This document shows positions 1-7,700 of a DNA stretch of 10,485 nucleotides, piece after piece. The stretch lies in assembly GCA_046545815.1 (NCBI GenBank), contig JBKGZA010000115.1, positions 1-10,485 on the forward strand, read 5' to 3'. A model generated the notes under the pieces. That model searched no databases, was not told the DNA's origin, and worked only from the letters and a program-made list of their open reading frames with translations. Numbering within the stretch: position 1 is the stretch's first letter; each line of letters opens with the position of its first letter. Origin of the DNA: JAGXLC01 sp046545815. Its GTDB lineage: Bacteria; Bacteroidota; Bacteroidia; Bacteroidales; UBA12077. The position numbers and the translations under genes are program-made.

Positions 1-1320
1 TGGGGCTGGGCTGATGCGAATGAGAACATCACCATTGAAACTTCCTGGTTGAATGAAGACTTGAATGTTCAGGCAGATGATAACGGTGATTGGCGTGTTG
101 AAGTGGAAACAACCAACAGCAGGAAGGCCCAGACCATTCAAATTAAGAGCAAAGATTCGAACATTACCCTTGGGAATGTAGTTTTTGGGGAAGTCTGGTT
201 GTGTTCCGGACAATCCAACATGCAGCAGCCTCTCAGGGGTTATACCGGCCAGCCCACTTATGGCTCCGGGATGGCGACGGCAAAGTCTGCAAACCCGGAT
301 TTACGGCTGTTTACTGTAGACCGGATCGGTTCGAAAACGCCATTAAAAGATGTTGAAGAATATAAAGCGTGGCAACAGGCCTCACCGCAGAATGTCTGGG
401 GTTTCAGCGCTGTAGCTTATTTCTTTGGCAAGCAATTGCAGGAGATCCTGGATGTGCCTGTGGGCATGATCCACACTTCCTGGGGAGGCAGTTCCGTTCA
501 GGCCTGGATCAGCAAGGAAGTGATGAGCGATTACCAGGAGGTTGATCTTGAAGAAACAGATATCAAAGAAAACACCAACCATATTCCTACCGCACTTTAC
601 AATTCGATGATTCACCCCCTGATCCCTTACCGGATAAAGGGAGCACTCTGGTATCAGGGGGAATCCAACCGCATGGAGCCCGAAAAGTATAAAGAGCTTT
701 TTCCCGCGATGGTAAAGGACTGGCGGAACCGATGGGAGATTGGCAATTTTCCGTTTTACTATGTACAAATTGCACCCTACATGTATGGCGGAAACGATGC
801 GTTTTCCACATCCGAAAATTCTGCTTTCATTCGTGAGGTGCAGTTAGAGTGCCTGGACCTGATACCCAATTCGGGTATGGCTGTTACCCTGGATATCGGG
901 GAGCCCGATTGCATTCATCCACCGAAGAAGAAGGAGGTGGCTGAAAGGCTGCTGTTCAATGCGCTCAGTCAAACCTATGGCTACAAAAATGTGGATGGCG
1001 CCTCCCCGGTCTATACATCGCATGAGGTAAAAGACAGCGCCATCGTTTTAAAATTTGACAATGCGGAGAATGGCCTTTATGCACACGATGGGTTAAAGGG
1101 ATTTGAGATTGCAGGAGAGGATAAGGTGTTTTATCCGGCAGATGCCAAAATTGTAAACCGCAGTGAGGTACTTGTAAAAAGCGATGAGGTCCCCGATCCC
1201 GTAGCAGTGCGTTATGCCTGGCGCAACTGGGTCGTCGGGACACTTTATGATACGAATCTGTTGCCGGCTTCATCTTTCAGAACGGATGACTGGGATGATG
1301 CCACAAGAGGCGAAGAGTGA
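1..1320 (+). CDS. Sialate O-acetylesterase, SGNH hydrolase family (5' end outside window)
   Basis: This is the C-terminal 439 residues of a carbohydrate esterase of the type that removes O-acetyl groups from sialic acids or related acetylated glycans. The frame is open from base 1 and starts in mid-domain (WGWADANE), as in family members where a beta-sandwich precedes the catalytic domain, so the true start and any signal peptide lie to the left. Catalytic blocks are clear: GEVWLCSGQSNM with nucleophile Ser at 214-216, GALWYQGESN at 640-669, and DCIH with Asp at 907-909 and His at 916-918, the DxxH block of SGNH hydrolases. It ends in the usual SSFRTDDW tail, so the C terminus is complete. 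Family members are normally secreted or periplasmic in glycan-use loci. GC is ordinary for the backbone (31 of 60 bases at 901-960). The exact acetylated substrate cannot be read from sequence; plant-type or xylan-acting esterases share these motifs. Confidence 0.9.
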   Translation, partial: WGWADANENITIETSWLNEDLNVQADDNGDWRVEVETTNSRKAQTIQIKSKDSNITLGNVVFGEVWLCSGQSNMQQPLRGYTGQPTYGSGMATAKSANPDLRLFTVDRIGSKTPLKDVEEYKAWQQASPQNVWGFSAVAYFFGKQLQEILDVPVGMIHTSWGGSSVQAWISKEVMSDYQEVDLEETDIKENTNHIPTALYNSMIHPLIPYRIKGALWYQGESNRMEPEKYKELFPAMVKDWRNRWEIGNFPFYYVQIAPYMYGGNDAFSTSENSAFIREVQLECLDLIPNSGMAVTLDIGEPDCIHPPKKKEVAERLLFNALSQTYGYKNVDGASPVYTSHEVKDSAIVLKFDNAENGLYAHDGLKGFEIAGEDKVFYPADAKIVNRSEVLVKSDEVPDPVAVRYAWRNWVVGTLYDTNLLPASSFRTDDWDDATRGEE

Positions 1321-1620
1321 GTGGAGGATTCCTGATCCTGAATAATATCGTGACTTACTGAAACAGGATTGTGGCTGATACTATAGAGGAATCTCGAGTG
1401 TACACAAAAATTGGAGGATATACATGCACTAAGTTTTATAACAAGGGTTTGAGTAAACGGTGGGGTTTATCGCGATTTTTTATCCAATACTTATATATAA
1501 AGCCAAGTCTTTTGAGTCTTAAAAAATTGTAGATAACTTCATCATCAATAATTTTGCAGTTCTAATTTTTGGAATTACTTTTATAATTGGATTTGTTAAA
1601 CATTAACCTAATATTTAGTG
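1321..1620. other. Intergenic region; left edge of the AT-rich block
   Basis: These 300 bases contain no gene that I can support. The first 60 or so still resemble the backbone; from about 1380-1440 onward the sequence turns AT-rich and stays so through the restriction-modification pair. Short complementary stretches exist (AGGAT/ATCCT at 1325-1339, ATCCTG at 1335-1340 with CAGGAT at 1364-1369), but none is followed by a T-run, so I do not call a terminator for the esterase gene. No tRNA, no integrase-type attachment site and no small controller-protein gene of the kind that precedes some restriction genes is visible. Confidence 0.6.
1582..1589 (+). promoter_or_regulatory. Possible -7 element for the methyltransferase gene
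   Basis: TATAATTG fits the Bacteroidota -7 consensus TAnnTTTG with one mismatch and lies 31 bases before the ATG at 1621. A TTTG at 1553-1556 could be the -33 element, but its 25-base spacing is longer than usual. In DNA this AT-rich such a match can easily occur by chance. Confidence 0.22.
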
Positions 1621-3015
1621 ATGAAGGAGCTTTTTGATTTTGAATTCGAGAAGAAAAGGATTATTAAATCTAATGATAAAAAGGAGATATTAAAATCTTT
1701 ATTGGATGAGGACTTTAATTATCACAGAAAGAAGTCAGGTAATGGTATTCATGGATTGCATGCTTTTCCTGCAAAGTTTCCCCCTCAGCTTCCGGAGATT
1801 TTTATTGAATACTTGACAGAACCAGGACAAACAGTTTTAGACCCAATGATGGGGTCAGGAACTACAATTTTGGAAGCTATAGGAAAAAATAGAAATTCAA
1901 TTGGATGCGATTTAGACCCTTTATCCATTTTAATCGTAAAGGTTAAAACACAGTCATATAATAAGAGAGAATTAATTGAATGTGGAAATCGGGTCTTACA
2001 AGATTCGTATCATTTATTTCATGATAAGAAAGATGAAATTGAAAACATTTATGATTCAAAATTTAGTGATAAATCAAAAAAATTTATAGAATATTGGTTT
2101 GCACCACAAACCATTTATGAACTTACTTCTTTATTATATTCAATTGAGCAAATTAATAATGAAAAAATCAGAAACTTTCTAAAAGTAGTATTTTCGTCAA
2201 CAATAATCACTAAAACCGGTGGAGTATCACTTGCATTAGATCTTGCACATACTCGTCCACATAAAGCAAAGAAGGTATTAAATTCAAATAATAAATTATT
2301 GTATGAGAATAACCTAGATAGATATACTGAAAAAAGACAAAAAATCTTAACTAAGAAAATCCGATCAGCTTTTGAGCTTTTTAAGCATAATTTAAAAGAA
2401 AATGTATATGCAGTTTTTGATCAATTACCAGGTAATGCAGTCATACAGCATGCAGATTCACAAAATCTTCCGATAAGTAATGAAAAAGTTAATTTAATTG
2501 TTACTTCTCCTCCTTATGCTTCTACCGCTATTGATTATATGAGGGCTCATAAATTTAGTTTGATTTGGTTGGGATTTGAAATGGACGATTTATCAAAAAT
2601 TAGAGGTGAATATATAGGAGGTGAGTCAGTATCAGGTTTCTCTTTTAGTGAATTACCTGCTCAGGTACAAAAGAAAATTATTGAATTGCAAAAAATTGAC
2701 TCGAAAAAATCTCGCGCATTACATAGATATTTTACTGAAATGAGCAAAGTGCTTTCTGAAATGTATAGAGTGCTAGAGAATAATTCTGTTGCTATAGTTG
2801 TGGTTGGTAATTCTAATCTAAAAGGTATTAATACGGAATTGCAAAAATGCTTGCCTGAGATTGGCAACGAAGTTGGTTTTGAGGTACCTGCTATCTGGAT
2901 GAGAAATTTGGACAGAAATAAACGAATGATGCCAGTTGGAACAAAAATTAATAATCTATCACAAATTGAAAAAAGGATGCATATAGAATATGTTATCAGT
3001 TTCTATAAACAATGA
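1621..3015 (+). CDS. DNA methyltransferase of a type II restriction system, predicted cytosine-N4 type
   Basis: This 464-residue enzyme is predicted to transfer methyl from S-adenosylmethionine to DNA and so protect the host from the endonuclease next to it. The SAM-binding block comes first: HAFPAKF (47-53), motif I DPMMGSGTT (74-82), and an acidic CDLDP strand end (96-100). The catalytic motif IV, TSPPY, is far downstream (295-299), after a central stretch of about 180 residues that probably includes target recognition. A helix-strand region, LSEMYRVL then VAIVVVGNS, follows (378-398). SPPY is typical of N4-cytosine enzymes, whereas DPPY or NPPY would suggest N6-adenine. The motif order (I before IV) differs from the common beta-class N4 layout. 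I chose ATG 1621; an in-frame GTG sits directly before it at 1618 and no ribosome site separates the two. The stop overlaps the endonuclease start by four bases (ATGA), suggesting translational coupling and methylase-first expression. Confidence 0.9.
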   Translation: MKELFDFEFEKKRIIKSNDKKEILKSLLDEDFNYHRKKSGNGIHGLHAFPAKFPPQLPEIFIEYLTEPGQTVLDPMMGSGTTILEAIGKNRNSIGCDLDPLSILIVKVKTQSYNKRELIECGNRVLQDSYHLFHDKKDEIENIYDSKFSDKSKKFIEYWFAPQTIYELTSLLYSIEQINNEKIRNFLKVVFSSTIITKTGGVSLALDLAHTRPHKAKKVLNSNNKLLYENNLDRYTEKRQKILTKKIRSAFELFKHNLKENVYAVFDQLPGNAVIQHADSQNLPISNEKVNLIVTSPPYASTAIDYMRAHKFSLIWLGFEMDDLSKIRGEYIGGESVSGFSFSELPAQVQKKIIELQKIDSKKSRALHRYFTEMSKVLSEMYRVLENNSVAIVVVGNSNLKGINTELQKCLPEIGNEVGFEVPAIWMRNLDRNKRMMPVGTKINNLSQIEKRMHIEYVISFYKQ

Positions 3016-3872
3016 AAAATATGTTAAAAGATCTTAGAAATAATTATCACAAGGCATTATGCAGTAAAATAATCCGAATAAGGAAGTCTAAAAATTTTTA
3101 TTATCCTAATTTTGCTGATGTTAGCAGTGATACCAGTAAAAATGTAGCCTGGAAGATTGTGGAAGCTTTTGATTGTGATTTAAATTATGAAAAACTTGTA
3201 GGACAAACAGCAGGAACATTATTTGAAATAGAAACGAGACAGTATATTAAAGAGGCCTTTAACGCAATTAATCATTTAAGACCTGGTGATTGGAATTATC
3301 GGGTAAACAGTGTTATTTCACTCTATGATCAATACAAACATTTAGAGCATTTAGAGCAAATTATTAAAGATAATAGAACTTTAGCTTCCACTTTAGGTAG
3401 TGGATATATTGTACAGCCGGATATTGTGGTTACACGAAAGCCAATTGAAGATAATGAAATTAATAAACGTAAGATTGTAATAAAAAAAACAGACAATATT
3501 GCTTCTTTAACTCCATTGAGAAATATAAACAATGAAGGTATTGAACTCCTTCATGCAAGTATATCATGTAAATTTACCATACGTAGTGACAGATCTCAAA
3601 ACACGAGAACAGAAGCATTGAATCTTATAAGGAACAGAAAAGGTAAATTGCCTCATATCGTAGCTGTAACGGGAGAACCTTTACCAACACGTATATCTAC
3701 ACTTGCTCTGGGCACAGGAGATTTGGATTGTGTATATCATATTGCTTTATATGAACTCAAACAAGCATTAAAAGAACTGGACAATGAAGATCAATTGGAT
3801 ATGATAAATATGATGATTGACAGCAGACGGCTTCGCGATATAAGTGATTTACCATTTGACTTGGCCATATAA
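3012..3872 (+). CDS. Type II restriction endonuclease, NgoMIV family; predicted target GCCGGC
   Basis: At 286 residues this is the same length as NgoMIV as I recall it, a PD-(D/E)xK enzyme that cuts G^CCGGC and works as a tetramer bound to two sites. Active-site positions are all present: Glu72 in GQTAGTLFE, Asp137 in QPDIVV, Ser185 and Lys187 in SISCK, and Glu201 in TRTEALN. The recognition arm RSDR (191-194) matches the residues that read the inner CCGG, while Asp36, Ser38, Gln65 and Arg227 match the residues I recall as reading the outer G:C pair. The C-terminal half is especially close (LPHIV, ALGTGDLDCVYH, DISDLP). The comparison is from memory of the NgoMIV sequence and structure, not an alignment run here. 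The start overlaps the methyltransferase stop by four bases. The frame is intact and no key residue is missing, so I infer an active enzyme. Codon use is as AT-rich as its partner. Confidence 0.93.
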   Translation: MKNMLKDLRNNYHKALCSKIIRIRKSKNFYYPNFADVSSDTSKNVAWKIVEAFDCDLNYEKLVGQTAGTLFEIETRQYIKEAFNAINHLRPGDWNYRVNSVISLYDQYKHLEHLEQIIKDNRTLASTLGSGYIVQPDIVVTRKPIEDNEINKRKIVIKKTDNIASLTPLRNINNEGIELLHASISCKFTIRSDRSQNTRTEALNLIRNRKGKLPHIVAVTGEPLPTRISTLALGTGDLDCVYHIALYELKQALKELDNEDQLDMINMMIDSRRLRDISDLPFDLAI

Positions 3873-3935
3873 TAAAAAGTTATTAACCACTTTAAATGAA
3901 GAAAATTACAATTGAATAACCACCGAATTAATCAC

Positions 3936-3953
3936 TAAATGACAATAAATGAC
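3936..3953. repeat. Short direct repeat, TAAATGAC twice
   Basis: TAAATGAC occurs at 3936-3943 and again at 3946-3953, a 10-base period, in the noncoding gap between the endonuclease and the convergent permease gene. It is too short to assign a function and could be chance in AT-rich DNA. Confidence 0.4.
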
Positions 3954-3966
3954 CTAACCATCAACT

Positions 3967-3996
3967 TCCTGTCAAACGATCAAACTCCTGTCAAAC
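3967..3996. repeat. Direct repeat TCCTGTCAAAC at the right edge of the AT-rich block
   Basis: An 11-base unit occurs at 3967-3977 and 3986-3996 with a 19-base period; the spacer contains part of it again (TCAAAC at 3980-3985). It ends five bases before the permease stop codon and marks the point where AT-rich sequence gives way to backbone composition. I see no matching copy near the left edge at 1321-1450, so it is not a simple target-site duplication around the cassette. Confidence 0.5.
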
Positions 3997-4000
3997 AATT

Positions 4001-4714
4001 CTACTGCATAAACCCTTCCCTGTTCTGCAAACCCAGCAGTCCGCCTACCGTAAAGACTATCCCTGCAACGAACAGGAATATGCGGTTCTTGCGGATGGTA
4101 GACTCCCATATCTGCCCGGCCATGTCGGGGTCATCAAAGGGATTGAGGAAGACATTCCACTGGCTTTGCGACAATACCTCCGAGAGCAGCCACAGCCCCA
4201 GTCCGATGATGATGCCCACCACCGCAGCACTGTTGCCGCTCTTTACCAACGTGGCCAGAAGAAATCCCAGACTTCCGAGAGCAAATACCGGAAAGATCGC
4301 ATAATAGGTCATGGTGCCGACAGGGAAACTGACCAGTGCGAAATAGCACAAAACTGCCAGAACGAAGAGAATGGTCCAGCATACCAGGAAGGCGATCAGC
4401 AGGCGTACCAGCCATACCTTGAACCGGTAATTGGGTATGCCAAAGAGGATCTCTATTGTACCCTTGTCAATATCGTTTTGAACTGCATAAACGGTAGGGA
4501 AGAACACCACGATGATGCCTTCAAATACCAGCAGGGAATATATCGATTCAGCAGAGACCGGATCGTTACCGAACAAATTGATCAGCACGATGAAGATGAA
4601 GATGGCGAAGGCCCCCATCAGGAAATAGGGGAACTTGTCGCCGAAGATGATCTTCAGGTTGTGCCGTACTATCTGGAGGGAGTTAATAAACCCCTTTTTT
4701 ATCGGGTGTGCCAT
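4001..4714 (-). CDS. ABC-2 type transporter permease, six membrane helices
   Basis: This 237-residue integral membrane protein has six hydrophobic segments at about 29-48, 57-76, 102-124, 134-157, 162-182 and 210-228, the count expected of one transmembrane half of an ABC-2 exporter. Between the second and third lies DIDKGTIEILFGIP, resembling the cytoplasmic coupling segment (ERGTLE-like) that docks on the ATPase in this family. It starts 11 bases after the stop of the RND-ABC fusion gene, so the two are almost certainly co-transcribed, and the ATPase domain of the fusion is its obvious partner. No separate ATPase gene is present. Two copies would be needed for a full channel unless another permease exists elsewhere. 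The ATG at 4714 is the natural start, just before the first basic, amphipathic stretch. It is the last gene of the operon in the window; the AT-rich cassette follows. Substrate unknown. Confidence 0.88.
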   Translation of the reverse strand: MAHPIKKGFINSLQIVRHNLKIIFGDKFPYFLMGAFAIFIFIVLINLFGNDPVSAESIYSLLVFEGIIVVFFPTVYAVQNDIDKGTIEILFGIPNYRFKVWLVRLLIAFLVCWTILFVLAVLCYFALVSFPVGTMTYYAIFPVFALGSLGFLLATLVKSGNSAAVVGIIIGLGLWLLSEVLSQSQWNVFLNPFDDPDMAGQIWESTIRKNRIFLFVAGIVFTVGGLLGLQNREGFMQ

Positions 4715-4725
4715 TTTTTCCGTGG

Positions 4726-7700
4726 TTAGTGTTCTTGATTATTTTTACCTTTTTGATCCCTTTCACTGAAGTTCAGTAGCCACAAATAGGCATCTTCAAG
4801 CACAGGAGTTACATTCTTTGCATGCTCCAATGGTTTTTCCGGATTGACCACCCTTACCCTGATGTTATCGCCTTTGCGCATATGATGCACTATTTTCAGG
4901 CGGGATGACAGTCCTTCAAACTGTTCGGCGGGAACATCGAATTGCCATACCCTGTCTTTTGCCAGCGAAGCCATTTCTGTGGGTTTGCCATAGTACTTAA
5001 GCTCTCCATTGCTCAGCACCGCCAGTTGGCTGCATGAGCTGGCAATATCCTCTATGATGTGGGTGGAAAAGATCACTACCCTGTCGCGGCTCAGCTCGAC
5101 CAGCAGGTTCCTGAACCGGATGCGTTCCCGTGGATCGAGGCCGGCTGTGGGTTCATCCACCACCAGGATACGGGGCAGATTGAGCAACACCTGGGCGATG
5201 CCTATCCTTTGTTTCATACCCCCTGAGAACGAGCCAATCTTTTTGTTGGCATTCTGAATCATATGAACAGAGCGTAGTACATGATCCACCCTTTCTCTGC
5301 GTGTATCCGGGTCGTTTACACCCTTCAGCAAGGCCTGATAATCGAGGTAGTCCCTTGCCGTCATATTTTCATACATGCCAAATTCCTGTGGCAGATAGCC
5401 AATCAGCCCCTGCAGCTCCTCTCGTTTTTCCAGTGTATCTACCCCGTTGATCGTGATCTTGCCATAGCTTTGTTCCAGTACACCGCAGATCACACGCATC
5501 AGGGTTGTTTTTCCTGCACCGTTGGGCCCCAGCAGCCCAAACATACCCGGCCGGATGTCCATGCTAACGCTCTTCAAGGCCTTGAATGGTTTACGTTCCC
5601 GCCCTATAAGCGGTATGGCACGTACGAAATTGATCCATAATTTCCTCAGGCCTTTAAAGCGTCCCGTCAGACGGGCAGTGTTTACCTGTTTCTCCTTCAG
5701 GTACTTTGAAGTAAGATGAACCCCCAGCACCAGATAGGTGAGTATTCCCCATGTGACAGTAGCCCCAACATTGGTGAATTTTACCTGGTAGATGGTCAGG
5801 ATGATCAAAGGGAAAAACCTGAGTGTACCCCATCGCAGCCAGGATAGCCATTTTGCTGTGCGTTTTCCGGCAACATCTGCGGATATGTTTTTTATCAGGA
5901 ACAAAATAAAGAACCACAGCGCGACAGATATAATGAACATCCAGAAACCGTTGTTCTGGTAAAACCATGCAAACCAGCCCAGAAAGACGAGTAACGGGAT
6001 CTGCCATATCAGTTCTTCCTTAGAGCTGGTTTTTTCTTTTCCGTCACCGAAAATGGCATTCAGATGTTTGTTACCCAGCCATTCACGCAGGGGTCTGGAA
6101 GGCCGGTCGTAGATCTTCACCAACCTTCTGATTCGGATCACAATAGAGCTTTCCTTGTCTATGACATCGGCGGAGGCTTTTCGCAGACTTTCCGTGAAGA
6201 ACCAGGTAGAAGCCGGAACTACCATTACTACCCCGACGACTCCCGCCATTTGCCAGAGCAATGTATCAGCCCCTGTTATGGCCAGAATGATGCCTCCAAC
6301 CAGGGCAAGCCGGTTGAGGGTTTTAAGCCAAAAGGGAAGCCCTTTAAACCATTGCAGGGTGGTTTCCATACCCATATAGGCAGTGGGAATGATCACGAGT
6401 GTAAACAGGGTGGAGAACAACAAGCCGCCTATTACTGTGATGGCAAAGGGGGCACCGATGCTGCCCACATATTCTCCCTGGCCCAGGGCAAGCGGCAGCA
6501 TACCTATGGCAGTAGTGATCACAGTGATCAGAATGGGACGTGCCCGGAGCAATCCGGCACCGATGATGGCTCTGGCCATTCTCATTCCTTTCGACCGCAT
6601 GCTCTGAACAAAGTCGATCAGTATGATCCCATTGTTGACCACTACACCCAAAAGGATCAGAAAACCGGTGAGGGTGTTGGCGCTCAAAAGTGAGTTGCCT
6701 GTAAATATCAGCCCCAGGAGGGAACCGATAGCGGCAAGGGGTATGGAGAACAGAAGCACAAAAGGTGTGGAAAAGCTCTCAAATACCGAGGCAAGTATCA
6801 TGAATATGAGGATGAAGGCTGCCAGGATGAGGAATTTGAATTCTTCATATTGGTCCTGTTCATGTTGCACCTCCACAGCTACTCCAGGGGGGACATAAAG
6901 GCCGGCTATCAGTTCATCCACATTGGCCCGCGCATTATCCAGGAGCTCCTTGTCTTCATTGATCTCGGATGAAAAGCGGTAGCTTACCGAGAGGCTCTTT
7001 TCACGGTTTTGACGATGCACGGAAGCAATTTCCCCGCTGTAGCGTATGGAGCTGAAATCTCCCAAATGATGAGCAGAAGCTATACTGTCCGTTGACTGTA
7101 CCAGTAAATGGCGCAGATCCTCCACGCCTTTTTGTTCTTCTTCCTGCTGTTCCAGCTCATCACTGCGAATGGTAATGCTGTATTCTTCATCTTCCTCCCT
7201 GAAGGTGGTTTCGCTTTCCAGTTGTCTGGAGAAAGCGTTCATCTCCTGTTGAACGCTGGAATAATCTATGTTCAATGCTTCCATATGGCGCTGATCCAGG
7301 AGAACTTTAATCTCCGGCTGTTCCCGGGAAATTCTGAGTCGTGCAAAGGTTACGTCCTCCGATTCTTCTTCAAGTACATATTCCACATTTTCTGCAACCA
7401 TCACCATATCTTCATAATCAGAACCCTTGATGAGAACTTCCTCCGTTTGCTGACCCACGCCCATGAAGTTCATGAAAGCAGAGGCGTTGCCACCACCCAG
7501 AGAGAGGTTGTCATCTCCGGAAGAGGACATGTCTGTTATACTGACGTGCACATCATGATATTTATTCAGTCTGTTCAGGATATCATCTTTAATCCGGGGC
7601 ACAGTACGGTCGTTGATCTTTTCAAAGTCTTCCTTTAGCTGAATGGTGAGGGAGGCTTCTTCCGCTTCAATGCTGCTGATGATCTCCTCTACCTCCTCTA

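Larger units (their letters stand above)
1380..3960. other. AT-rich restriction-modification cassette, probably horizontally acquired
   Basis: Base composition falls sharply here: 2041-2100 has 10 G/C of 60, against 31 of 60 at 901-960 and 28 of 60 at 8461-8520. The block holds only a methyltransferase and its endonuclease, with AT-rich flanks of about 240 and 90 bases. It lies between two convergent backbone genes, an insertion point that breaks neither. Borders are judged by eye and are uncertain by about 60 bases. No transposase, integrase or terminal inverted repeats are visible, so the mode of entry is unknown. Transfer is inferred from composition and from the known mobility of restriction systems. 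Confidence 0.7.

Noticed and set aside
49..51. TTG as the start of the esterase gene
   Set aside because: The frame stays open to base 1 and the residues before it (WGWADANE) match the family's conserved N-terminal region, so the gene begins off the window.
1325..1369. Possible terminator hairpins after the esterase gene
   Set aside because: Stems are only five or six base pairs, one with a loop over 20 bases, and no T-run follows.
3877..3894. Possible terminator hairpin AAAGT/ACTTT after the endonuclease gene
   Set aside because: Only five weak A/T-rich pairs with an eight-base loop and no T-run; not distinguishable from chance.
4166..4729. Open frame of 187 codons on the plus strand opposite the permease gene
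   Set aside because: The translation is rich in Gln, His, Asp and Glu with no domain or hydrophobic core, and it lies wholly opposite a clear membrane protein; it is an antisense shadow.
5580..6350. The RND-ABC fusion as an artefact of a lost stop codon
   Set aside because: The junction is not a short readthrough but about 250 residues of well-formed membrane segments with basic cytoplasmic loops, and codon use is uniform across it; no intergenic remnant is visible. Only reads or relatives could exclude it fully.
6064..6693. Open frame of 209 codons on the plus strand opposite the RND-ABC fusion
   Set aside because: Low-complexity polar translation with no recognisable motif; the minus strand codes RND helices 10-12 and the start of the linker there.
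7108..7638. Open frame of 176 codons on the plus strand opposite the RND porter domain
   Set aside because: No recognisable motif; overlaps well-supported minus-strand coding sequence throughout.
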